Assembly: GCA_025934635.1 (NCBI GenBank)
Contig: JAICWX010000383.1
Span: forward strand, 1 to 7,488
Origin: Streptosporangiaceae bacterium
Lineage (GTDB): Bacteria > Actinomycetota > Actinomycetes > Streptosporangiales > Streptosporangiaceae
Direction of reading: 5' to 3'
DNA: 7,488 nucleotides
Below are positions 1 to 5,190 of the stretch, piece after piece. A program made the translations under genes and the position numbers. Numbering within the stretch: the first letter of the stretch is position 1; each line of letters opens with the position of its first letter. A model generated the notes under the pieces. It saw only the letters and a program-made list of their open reading frames with translations. It had not been told where the DNA came from and searched no databases.

Positions 1-1013
1 AGCAGGCCGCCGGACGGGTTGGTCACCACCCGGCCGCCGTAGGTGTTGTCGCCGTCGGCGATGAACTTCTCGGCGGCGCCCTCGGCGGTCAGCCCGAGCG
101 CCTCGTAGCTGATTACCTCGTTGGTGGTGAAGCAGTCGTGCAACTCGACCACGCGGACGTCGCGCGGGTCCACCCCGGCGCTCTCGTACACCTGCCGGGC
201 CGCCTGGGCCGTCATGTCGTAGCCGACCAGCCGCATCAGGTCCCCGTCGAACGACGTGGCCGTGTCGGTGGTCATGGCCTGGGCGCTGATGACCACGTCG
301 GTGCGCAGGCCGCGGCCCCGGGCGAACGCCTCGCTGACGACCACCGCGGCGGCCGCGCCGCAGGTGGGCGGGCAGCACTGCAACCGGGTCAGCGGCCCGA
401 AGACGGGCGGTGAGCCCAGCACCTCCTCGACGGTCACCGGGGCGGTGAACACGGCGTAAGGGTTGCCCGCCGCGTGCCGCCGCGACTTCACCGAGACCTG
501 CGCGAACACCGCCGGGTCCATCCCGTACCTGTCGCAGTACGCCGCCCCGGCCGCACCGAAGTACCGGGGCGCCGCCGGGACGTCGCCCACGTCGCCCAGC
601 TCCCTGGTGAACGCCTCGTCGAACCGGGTGAACGCGCTCGGCCGGTCGTCCCAGTGCGCCTTGAGCGCGCCGCGCCGCATCTGCTCGAATCCCAGGGCCA
701 GCACGCAGTCGGCCGCGCCGGACGCCACCGCCTGGCGGGCCAGGTACAGGGCCGAGGACCCGGTCGAGCAGTTGTTGTTCACGTTGATCACCGGAATGCC
801 CGTCATCCCCACCCGGTACAGCGCGTTCTGCCCGCTGGTCGAGTCGCCGTAGACGTAGCCCGCGTAGGCCTGCTGGACCGCGGACAGGTCGAGGCCGGCG
901 TCGGCCAGCGCGGCTCGCACCGCCTGCTCGGCGAGCACGTCGTAGCTGTCGGCCTTGCTCGGCGTGGCGAAAGGCACCATGCCGACCCCGGCTACCGCCA
1001 CCCGTTCGGTCAT
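1..1013 (-). CDS. SCP2-type thiolase / lipid-transfer protein, 3' end beyond window
   Basis: Thiolase-fold enzyme of the SCP-x/lipid-transfer-protein family, expected to cleave or condense acyl-CoA thioesters in the cytoplasm during fatty-acid or sterol side-chain breakdown. About 337 codons are present out of roughly 385-400 usual for the family. The N-terminus MTERVAVAGVGMVPF is followed by YVYGDSTSGQ, then VNNNCSTGSSALYLARQ with the nucleophile Cys82, then the HDCF motif at residues 292-295. The frame runs off the window within NPSGGLL, just before the expected SKGHPLGATG block. The start is fixed by AAGGAG six bases upstream. The conserved DGAAA stretch reads TCGAAAA here, in LQCCPPTCGAAAA; this may be a subfamily trait. 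It is divergent from the acyl-CoA synthetase, with which it probably shares a pathway. Some relatives are aldolases rather than thiolases, so the exact reaction is open. Confidence 0.93.
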   Translation of the reverse strand, partial: MTERVAVAGVGMVPFATPSKADSYDVLAEQAVRAALADAGLDLSAVQQAYAGYVYGDSTSGQNALYRVGMTGIPVINVNNNCSTGSSALYLARQAVASGAADCVLALGFEQMRRGALKAHWDDRPSAFTRFDEAFTRELGDVGDVPAAPRYFGAAGAAYCDRYGMDPAVFAQVSVKSRRHAAGNPYAVFTAPVTVEEVLGSPPVFGPLTRLQCCPPTCGAAAAVVVSEAFARGRGLRTDVVISAQAMTTDTATSFDGDLMRLVGYDMTAQAARQVYESAGVDPRDVRVVELHDCFTTNEVISYEALGLTAEGAAEKFIADGDNTYGGRVVTNPSGGL

Positions 1014-1019
1014 CTTGGT

Positions 1020-1025
1020 CTCCTT
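1020..1025 (-). promoter_or_regulatory. Shine-Dalgarno sequence of the thiolase gene
   Basis: AAGGAG on the minus strand lies six bases before the ATG at 1013-1011. It decides the thiolase start. Confidence 0.8.
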
Positions 1026-1130
1026 GCTAGTGGCTATTCACTTAATACACTGTGAGAGGTTGACATGTGAAGGTCCATCAACGACTGTGTTCCATACCAC
1101 GCTTGCGCGGATTCACAAATAGAGCGCTCG
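1026..1130. promoter_or_regulatory. Divergent promoter region between thiolase and acyl-CoA synthetase
   Basis: This 105-bp stretch is richer in A and T than its flanks and must hold promoters for both divergent genes. On the plus strand TTGACA at 1060-1065 is a perfect -35 hexamer; 17 bases on lies GACTGT, a poor -10. On the minus strand TGTATTAA around 1040-1048 resembles an extended -10. Short inverted repeats are visible (AGTG-N6-CACT near 1029-1042; GTTGA/TCAAC around 1059-1082; GAGCGCTC at 1122-1129), any of which could bind a TetR- or GntR-type regulator. No known operator consensus is matched convincingly. Confidence 0.45.
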
Positions 1131-2561
1131 ATGTACCTGACCCAGGGCCTGCACCGCGCCGTCCAGCAGCAGCCGGACGAGGTGATGACGATCTTCGGCG
1201 CCCGGCGGCGCACCTTCCGTGCGGTGGCGGACCGGGTCGCCCGGCTGGCCGGGGCGCTGCGCGAGCTCGGCGTCGGGGACGGCGACCGGGTGGCCATGCT
1301 GGCGCTCAACTCCGACCGCTACAACGAGTACCTGCTCGCCGTGCCCTGGGCCGGTGCCGTCCTGAACCCGGTGAACTTCCGGTGGAGCGTGGCCGAGATC
1401 GCCTACTCGCTGCGTGACTCGGGGTCCCGGGTGCTGCCGGTGGACGACGTGTTCGCGCCGATGCTGCCCGCGCTGCGCGCGGCCGTCCCCGGGCTGGCCG
1501 GGCTGTTCTACACCGGCGGAACCACCGGGTTTGCCAAGGGCGTCATGCTCTCGCACGCCAACCTGGGGATCTCCTGGCTCGGCTCGGCCGCCACCGGGTA
1601 CATGGGCCGGCCTGGCTCGCGCACCCTGCACGCCGCGCCGATGTTCCACCTGGCTGACCTGGCGTTCTGGGGAATCACGGTGCTGGTCGGCGGGAGCCAC
1701 GCGATCCTGCCCGGCTTCGATCCGGCGGCGGTGCTGTCCGCCATCGAGACGGAGCAGGTCACCGACGCGCTGCTGGTGCCGACCATGATCCAGCTGCTGG
1801 TGGATCACCCCGGTATCGGCCGGTACAACCTGAGCAGCCTGCGCGGGGTGGTGTACGGGGCCTCGCCGATCCCGCAGCCGGTCCTGGAACGGGCCATGAA
1901 GGCCTTCCCGAGCGCCTCGTTCACCCAGGCCTACGGCATGACCGAGCTGGCCCCGGTGGCCACCATGCTCAGCCCGGCCGACCACGAGGCGGGCCGGCTG
2001 CGCGCGGCCGGGCGGGCCGCGCCGCATGCCGAGGTGCGAGTGGTCGACGCGGATGACGCCGAGGTGCCGACCGGGACCGTGGGCGAGATCATCGTCCGGG
2101 GCGGGCACGTCATGCAGGGCTACTGGAACCAGCCCGACGAGAGCGCCCACGCGCTGCGCGGCGGCTGGATGCACACCGGCGACGGCGGCTACCTCGACGA
2201 GGACGGCTACCTGTACGTCGTCGACCGGCTCAAGGACATGATCGTCAGCGGCGGGGAGAACGTGTACTCGGCCGAGGTGGAGAACGCCGTGGCCCGCCAC
2301 CCGGCAGTGGCCCAGTGCGCCGTCATCGGCGTGCCCGACCCGGACTGGGGCGAGCGCGTCCACGCCGTCGTGGTGCTGCGGCCCGGCGCCACCCTGACCG
2401 CCGGCGAACTGCGCGAGCACGCCAAGACGCTCATCGCCGGCTACAAGGCGCCGCGCAGCATGGAGATCGCCGACGCGCTGCCGCTGTCCGGCGCGGGCAA
2501 GGTCCTCAAGCGCGAGCTGCGGCAGAAGTACTGGGGCGAGAGCGAGCGCCAGGTTCACTGA
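1131..2561 (+). CDS. Acyl-CoA synthetase (AMP-forming, FadD type) with a shortened N-terminal domain
   Basis: ANL-superfamily enzyme that activates a carboxylic acid with ATP and CoA through an acyl-adenylate. Motifs in order: P-loop YTGGTTGFAKG from residue 127 (usually FPKG, so Pro is replaced by Ala), YGMTE at 268-272, GWMHTGD ending at Asp351, hinge region DRLKD at 365-369, GGENVYSAEVE, and the C-terminal catalytic lysine Lys457 in SGAGKVLKREL. The start MYLTQGLHRAV matches the usual N-terminus of this group, although no strong ribosome-binding site is visible. The protein is 476 residues, shorter than the usual 500-520. The segment between VDDVFAPMLPALRAAVPGL and AGLFYTGG lacks the linker of about 35-40 residues that I expect from the family, so activity is uncertain. 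The hydrolase remnant follows directly. Confidence 0.9.
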   Translation: MYLTQGLHRAVQQQPDEVMTIFGARRRTFRAVADRVARLAGALRELGVGDGDRVAMLALNSDRYNEYLLAVPWAGAVLNPVNFRWSVAEIAYSLRDSGSRVLPVDDVFAPMLPALRAAVPGLAGLFYTGGTTGFAKGVMLSHANLGISWLGSAATGYMGRPGSRTLHAAPMFHLADLAFWGITVLVGGSHAILPGFDPAAVLSAIETEQVTDALLVPTMIQLLVDHPGIGRYNLSSLRGVVYGASPIPQPVLERAMKAFPSASFTQAYGMTELAPVATMLSPADHEAGRLRAAGRAAPHAEVRVVDADDAEVPTGTVGEIIVRGGHVMQGYWNQPDESAHALRGGWMHTGDGGYLDEDGYLYVVDRLKDMIVSGGENVYSAEVENAVARHPAVAQCAVIGVPDPDWGERVHAVVVLRPGATLTAGELREHAKTLIAGYKAPRSMEIADALPLSGAGKVLKRELRQKYWGESERQVH

Positions 2562-2965
2562 CGAGTCCGGGTCGGGACGTCATCGTCGAGGGGCGCGACG
2601 GCCCGATCGCGGCCCGCGTCTACACCCGTCCCGGCACCAGGCCCGGCTGGGTGGTGGTCGGGCTGTCCTACCGGCTGGCTCCCGGCCATCGCGCACCAGT
2701 CGGTCTGCTACCCCTTCACCGACACCTCGCTGACCTCCGCGGGCTGCCGCCCGCCACCGTCATCACCTGCGGCCACGACGTCCTGCTGACCGACGGGGTG
2801 CGGCTGGTCGAGGCATTGCGCGCGGCCGGGGTCGAGACCCGGCACACCCACTACGACGACATGCCGCACGGCTTCCTGATGTTCTCCCGTCTCACCGGTC
2901 GCGCGAATCAGTCCATCGAGGAGATGGCGTGGGAGGCGGGCAAGCGCCTGGCGGCGGAGCGCTAA
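2558..2965 (+). pseudogene. Remnant of an alpha/beta-hydrolase (HSL/esterase family)
   Basis: Recognisable pieces of a hormone-sensitive-lipase-type esterase lie in two frames. The N-terminal part, VIVEGRDGPIAARVY to PGWVVV (about 2579-2660), jumps straight to GLSYRLAP, so the HGGG oxyanion loop is gone. A piece in another frame, IAHQSVCYPFTDTSLTS (about 2684-2737), follows, with the GDSAGG nucleophile elbow missing. The first frame then resumes at LPPATVITCGHDVLLTDG and runs to the TAA, keeping the acid (GHD) and the histidine (MPHGF). With no serine nucleophile the product could not be a working esterase. No ATG, GTG or TTG starts the frame near the synthetase stop; a CTG overlaps that stop. 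It was probably once co-transcribed and translationally coupled with the synthetase. Confidence 0.85.
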
Positions 2966-2979
2966 AGCCAGACGGTGCG

Positions 2980-3003
2980 GTCGAGGAAAGCCATGGCCTC
3001 GAC
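2980..3003. terminator. Hairpin between convergent genes
   Basis: GTCGAGG (2980-2986) and CCTCGAC (2997-3003) form a perfect 7-bp stem around a 10-base loop. It lies between the hydrolase remnant and the convergent SRPBCC gene. There is no T-run, which is common for actinobacterial terminators, so this is a probable bidirectional terminator. Confidence 0.45.
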
Positions 3004-3008
3004 TTCGG

Positions 3009-3410
3009 CTACTGAGCGGCTTCGAGCACCTGCCGGAGCCGGGCGAGGTCGGCCGCCACGGACTTCGCGTCGCGTTCGAAGTCCTCGTCGCTCATACCGG
3101 GAAGCCGGCGGAGCGTGAACACCACCTCGGAGCCGCTTCCGTTTTTCGTCACGCGCATGGGGTTATAGATGATCTCGCCCGAGGGCAGCGTGACGTCGTG
3201 GTCGAGGACGCCGTATTCATTGCGGGGGACGAAGGCGAAGCTGACGCGTCCCATCGGCGAGTCCGCGAACCACTGGCCACCGACGTGCTCGACGGAACTC
3301 CCGAGCCCGGGTGCCCACTCGGGCAGGTGGGCCGGGTCTGAGGCGTAGTCGTAGACCTGCGCCGCGGGCCGGCCGATCCGCTCGCTGAGGTGTCTGGATT
3401 CTGTCGTCAT
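3009..3410 (-). CDS. SRPBCC-domain protein (polyketide cyclase/START-like)
   Basis: A 133-residue protein, the usual length for a single SRPBCC (Bet v1/START-like) domain, a helix-grip fold that encloses a hydrophobic ligand. The N-terminal pattern HLSERIGRPAAQVYDYASD followed by PAHLPEWAPGL is typical: a first strand, then a short helix pair ending in a Pro-Glu-Trp motif. A run of strands follows (WFADSPMGRVSFAFVPRN, GVLDHDVTL, MRVTKNGSGSEVVFTLRR), then a long C-terminal helix from about residue 105 (MSDEDFERDAKSVAADLARL). No signal peptide or membrane segment is present. The start has only a weak AGTAGG upstream. It is convergent with the synthetase/hydrolase genes and appears to be a single-gene unit. 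Ligand and role are unknown. Confidence 0.82.
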   Translation of the reverse strand: MTTESRHLSERIGRPAAQVYDYASDPAHLPEWAPGLGSSVEHVGGQWFADSPMGRVSFAFVPRNEYGVLDHDVTLPSGEIIYNPMRVTKNGSGSEVVFTLRRLPGMSDEDFERDAKSVAADLARLRQVLEAAQ

Positions 3411-3581
3411 GGGGCCTACTGTCGCAGGTCCGCCGGGAATCGCGATTGAACGGAACGGACATGCGGGGGTCAGCCGGGTGCGAGGTCAGACGGTCGTCGT
3501 CGCCGGTCTGATGAGTACGCGGAGTGCGGTTCCCGGCGGCGGGTACGCGGTCCGGGTTCGTAGCATTGAGGCTAGGGATGG

Positions 3582-3618
3582 TAGCGGGAGCGATTCCATA
3601 TCGCGATGGTTCCCGCTA
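3582..3618. repeat. Nested inverted repeat (two stems)
   Basis: The outer arms TAGCGGGA (3582-3589) and TCCCGCTA (3611-3618) are perfect complements. Inside them GCGAT (3590-3594) and ATCGC (3600-3604) form a second stem directly stacked on one side. No neighbouring gene ends here, so its role (RNA structure, protein site or terminator) is unknown. Confidence 0.6.
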
Positions 3619-3627
3619 TGACTGCGA

Positions 3628-3774
3628 TCAGGAAAAGAGGAAGACGTACTTGGGCCAGCTTTCTAGATAGGGGCCCGCTCCCCCGACGCGAACCGCCACC
3701 AGGTGCTGCAGGGTAATCACCTCCCAGCTGCACTTGCCGGAAACGCAAATGCCCCGGAGGAAAGCCTCCGAGGC
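3628..3774 (-). pseudogene. Unrecognised gene fragment (coding-like composition)
   Basis: One minus-strand frame ending in TGA at 3630-3628 reads ASEAFLRGICVSGK, then SWEVITLQHLVAVRVGGAGP, then YLESWPKYVFLFS. Counting by hand over about 48 codons, G+C is roughly 62, 48 and 79 percent at codon positions 1, 2 and 3, the pattern of true actinobacterial coding sequence. There is no ATG; the only in-frame start would be a GTG in the middle, and a TAG lies upstream. I do not recognise the family. It is best read as the C-terminal stub of a lost gene, though chance cannot be excluded. Confidence 0.3.
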
Positions 3775-3775
3775 A
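3750..3775 (-). terminator. Strong hairpin, probable terminator
   Basis: An 11-bp stem (TGCCCCGGAGG / CCTCCGAGGCA, one G-T pair) with an AAAG loop. On the minus strand it is followed by a T-rich stretch (TTTGCGTTT), so it best suits transcription coming leftward from the membrane-protein remnant. It also overlaps the start of the coding-like fragment at 3628-3774. Confidence 0.6.
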
Positions 3776-3792
3776 CGAGAGCACTGAGTCTG

Positions 3793-3815
3793 GCTAGTTC
3801 GTCCATGCTAGTTCG
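3793..3815. repeat. 9-bp direct repeat
   Basis: GCTAGTTCG occurs at 3793-3801 and again at 3807-3815, separated by TCCAT. The period is 14 bases. It could be a duplicated protein-binding site or a slippage product. Confidence 0.5.
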
Positions 3816-3898
3816 GGCCCTGTGACCAGGTGTGGAACATCAAGTCTGTTTGTCAGAAGTATCGTCCGCCGTGCCGTCGCTGTCAAAGTCATCGGGTG

Positions 3899-4198
3899 TC
3901 AGGCGAGTAGGAGCAAGACCGTCCGGGCGATGGCGAGCGGCGGCCCGAAAGGAAGCGCGAAGCCGATCCAGAAAGCGACTCGACGGGCAGCAGCGCATGG
4001 CTGATGGCGGCGGCGTGCGGCGTTTTCATCAGCAGCATCACGCCGACGGCCACCTCGGCCAGGCAGACGAGCACGTACACGGCCAGCAGCGGCACCGAGG
4101 TCCGCAGGCCGATCCGCTCGAACGGCCCGCCGCCGTACGCCGGAAAGCCCACAGCGAGCAGTCCCCGCCACCGTGACCATTACGTTAGACCTGGTCAT
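3899..4198 (-). pseudogene. Small multi-spanning membrane protein, frameshifted
   Basis: Hydrophobic segments of one small protein are spread over two minus-strand frames. The central part has GFPAYGGGPFERIGL followed by a membrane segment VPLLAVYVLVCLAEVAVGVM and then HALLPVES. The frame then changes near 3980, where AFWIGFALPFGPPLAIARTV and LLLLA-stop carry on as a further membrane segment. Upstream of GFPAYGGG the same frame has LLA but no ATG. A good start (MVTVAG at 4180, or MTRSNV at 4198) lies in the frame of the C-terminal piece, so a second shift near 4160 is likely. Joined, the protein would be about 90 residues with three membrane spans. I do not recognise the family. Sequencing or assembly error is the alternative to decay. 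Confidence 0.6.
4174..4197. promoter_or_regulatory. Inverted repeat TGACCA-N12-TGGTCA
   Basis: Perfect 6-bp arms lie at 4174-4179 and 4192-4197. The repeat sits across the candidate starts of the membrane-protein remnant and about 150 bp before the SDR minigene. The 24-bp dyad is of a size that suits a TetR-like dimer, but no regulator gene is in the window. Confidence 0.3.
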
Positions 4199-4205
4199 GC
4201 GGTCA

Positions 4206-4316
4206 TCAGGTTTCCCACAACCTGTGGACAACGGTGGCGAAACCCGGGGAGTCGATCTCACCCGCCAAGAGCTCGTCACAGCCCATCCTCACCCGGATAG
4301 CCTCGGACGTCGTCAT
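4206..4316 (-). CDS. Candidate small ORF, 36 residues
   Basis: The frame ATG 4316 to TGA 4206 encodes MTTSEAIRVRMGCDELLAGE followed by IDSPGFATVVHRLWET. AGGA lies five bases before the ATG. About 83 percent of third positions are G or C. It ends eight bases before the ATG at 4198 of the broken membrane-protein gene, so the two could have been an operon. The peptide could form amphipathic helices; it has no membrane segment. I do not recognise it. It may instead be the tail of a lost gene or chance. Confidence 0.27.
   Translation of the reverse strand: MTTSEAIRVRMGCDELLAGEIDSPGFATVVHRLWET
4211..4231. other. DnaA-box-like dyad
   Basis: TGTGGACAA at 4223-4231 is the exact complement of TTGTCCACA, the consensus DnaA box of high-GC actinobacteria. 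TTTCCCACA at 4211-4219 is a near match in the opposite orientation three bases away. There is no cluster of further boxes and no dnaA or dnaN, so this is not an origin; it may be an isolated box or a chance match. Confidence 0.25.
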
Positions 4317-4330
4317 GCTTTTCCTGTCAG

Positions 4331-4336
4331 AGGAGG
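4331..4336 (+). promoter_or_regulatory. Shine-Dalgarno sequence of the minigene upstream of the SDR
   Basis: AGGAGG lies seven bases before ATG 4344, the ideal spacing. It is the only strong ribosome-binding site in front of the SDR, whose own start at 4364 has none. Confidence 0.65.
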
Positions 4337-4343
4337 CGCGCTC

Positions 4344-4367
4344 ATGGCCGGGGCGAGTACGAGATGA
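4344..4367 (+). CDS. Seven-codon minigene coupled to the SDR start
   Basis: ATG at 4344 opens MAGASTR and stops at TGA 4365-4367. The stop shares ATGA with the start codon of the SDR at 4364. The strong Shine-Dalgarno at 4331-4336 serves this ATG. The arrangement suggests that ribosomes terminate here and re-initiate on the SDR, making the minigene a translational coupler or attenuator. The peptide itself need not have a function. Confidence 0.45.
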   Translation: MAGASTR

Positions 4368-5071
4368 ACAAATCCATCGCCGTGTTCGGAGCCGGGCCCG
4401 GTCTCGGCCAGGCTGTCGCCCGCCGCTACGCGCGGGAGGGTTACGACGTCACGCTGGTGGCCCGCCGCCCGGAGTCACTGGACCGGCTAGCGCAGGAGCT
4501 GACCAGGGCTGGGGCCACCGCGCACGTCATCACGGCCGACCTGTCCGATACGGGCGCCACGCCCCGGCTGGCCGAGCAGATTCGCGCTCAGACCGGCCAC
4601 CTCGACGCCTTTTACTATGCGCCCACCCCGGCCACCGGGTTCGTTTCGGCCGCCAGCCTGACCCCGCAGCGCGCCCAGGATTTCATGCCACTGATCTTCT
4701 ACACGATGCTGGCCCTGGTGCAGGAGTTCCTGCCGCCCATGCTCGAGCAGGGGGACGGCGCCATCTTGACCGCGCAGGGCGGCAGCACCGTCCAGGGCCT
4801 GCCGGACATGAGCGGCCCCAGTCCGGCCCAGGCCGCCCAGCGCAACTACCTGCAAGCCCTGCACGCCGAGGTCGCCGGGAAAGGTGTCTACGTCGGCATG
4901 CTCTACATCGGTGCCGCGATCAGGGATAGTGCCTTCCACACCGAGCTGGAGACGGCCAAGGCCGCGGGTGACCCGGTCTGGGAGATGCCGGTCGTCGACC
5001 CCGAACAGCTCGCCGGCCTGCTCTGGACTATGCACAGTACGAAGGGACAGCGGGAAGTCATTTATCCGTAG
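4364..5071 (+). CDS. Atypical short-chain dehydrogenase/reductase (SDR) family protein
   Basis: Rossmann-fold protein of 235 residues, normal length for an SDR. Residues 4-15 hold the first strand and the nucleotide loop GAGPGLG (9-15), and VTLVARRPESLDRL around 29-42 gives the second strand, with arginines that suit NADP. ADLSD follows at about 60. The catalytic serine position is occupied (GGST, Ser141), but 13 residues on, where the active-site Tyr is expected, there is Pro154, and the Lys position (+4) is Ala158. The usual NAG motif is replaced by YAP. QRNYLQALHAEVAGKGVYVG and a hydrophobic C-terminal strand follow. It therefore binds a nucleotide by inference but is unlikely to use standard SDR chemistry. 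It starts at the ATGA shared with the minigene and ends 51 bp before a terminator. The substrate is unknown. Confidence 0.87.
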   Translation: MNKSIAVFGAGPGLGQAVARRYAREGYDVTLVARRPESLDRLAQELTRAGATAHVITADLSDTGATPRLAEQIRAQTGHLDAFYYAPTPATGFVSAASLTPQRAQDFMPLIFYTMLALVQEFLPPMLEQGDGAILTAQGGSTVQGLPDMSGPSPAQAAQRNYLQALHAEVAGKGVYVGMLYIGAAIRDSAFHTELETAKAAGDPVWEMPVVDPEQLAGLLWTMHSTKGQREVIYP

Positions 5072-5121
5072 CGCCATTGCATACCCGGTCATTTGGGATA
5101 TATCCGAGTGCTTAACAGGGC

Positions 5122-5137
5122 CCGGAGAGTACTCCGG
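5122..5137 (+). terminator. Terminator after the SDR gene
   Basis: CCGGAG-AGTA-CTCCGG forms a 6-bp GC-rich stem with a 4-base loop, followed by TATTCTT. It lies 51 bp after the SDR stop and separates it from the nuclease gene. Confidence 0.6.
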
Positions 5138-5178
5138 TATTCTTCGCCCGGTAAGCAGCCTACGTGGCCGTTGGTTGT

Positions 5179-5184
5179 AGGAGG
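5179..5184 (+). promoter_or_regulatory. Shine-Dalgarno sequence of the nuclease gene
   Basis: AGGAGG six bases before ATG 5191. It selects this start over an in-frame GTG at 5164, which has no such site. Confidence 0.75.
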
Positions 5185-5190
5185 AAGCCG

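Larger units (their letters stand above)
3411..3898. other. 488-bp stretch without an intact gene
   Basis: This stretch has lower GC than its flanks. I see two strong hairpins (3582-3618 and 3750-3775), a weaker TCAGAC/GTCTGA inverted repeat at 3486-3511, a 9-bp direct repeat at 3793-3815, and a minus-strand frame with coding-like composition at 3628-3774. The short open frames on the plus strand look accidental. Promoters for the SRPBCC gene must lie at its left end, but none stands out. Confidence 0.6.

Noticed and set aside
138..1055. Several plus-strand open frames
   Set aside because: They lie opposite the thiolase, which has a complete set of family motifs. Their products are Arg/Pro/Gly-rich with no recognisable domain.
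1113..2558. 481-residue open frame on the minus strand
   Set aside because: Antisense to the acyl-CoA synthetase. Its protein is low-complexity and rich in His, Arg, Gly and Val, as expected of a frame opposite GC-rich codons, whereas the plus strand shows all ANL motifs.
3660..3720. tRNA-like GGTTCG stretch on the minus strand
   Set aside because: The flanking bases do not pair as a T-arm and no acceptor or anticodon stem could be formed.
3572..3784. 70-residue minus-strand frame with a hydrophobic stretch (LPLFLIAVIAGTIAIW)
   Set aside because: It crosses two strong hairpins, and another frame of the same strand has the better coding composition. The hydrophobic run alone is weak evidence.
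4211..4231. Replication origin
   Set aside because: Only one exact and one approximate DnaA box, with no box cluster, AT-rich unwinding region or dnaA/dnaN.
4173..4367. 64-residue plus-strand frame that ends in the ATGA before the SDR
   Set aside because: Third positions contain many A and T and nothing is recognisable. Only its last seven codons, preceded by a good ribosome-binding site, were kept as a minigene.
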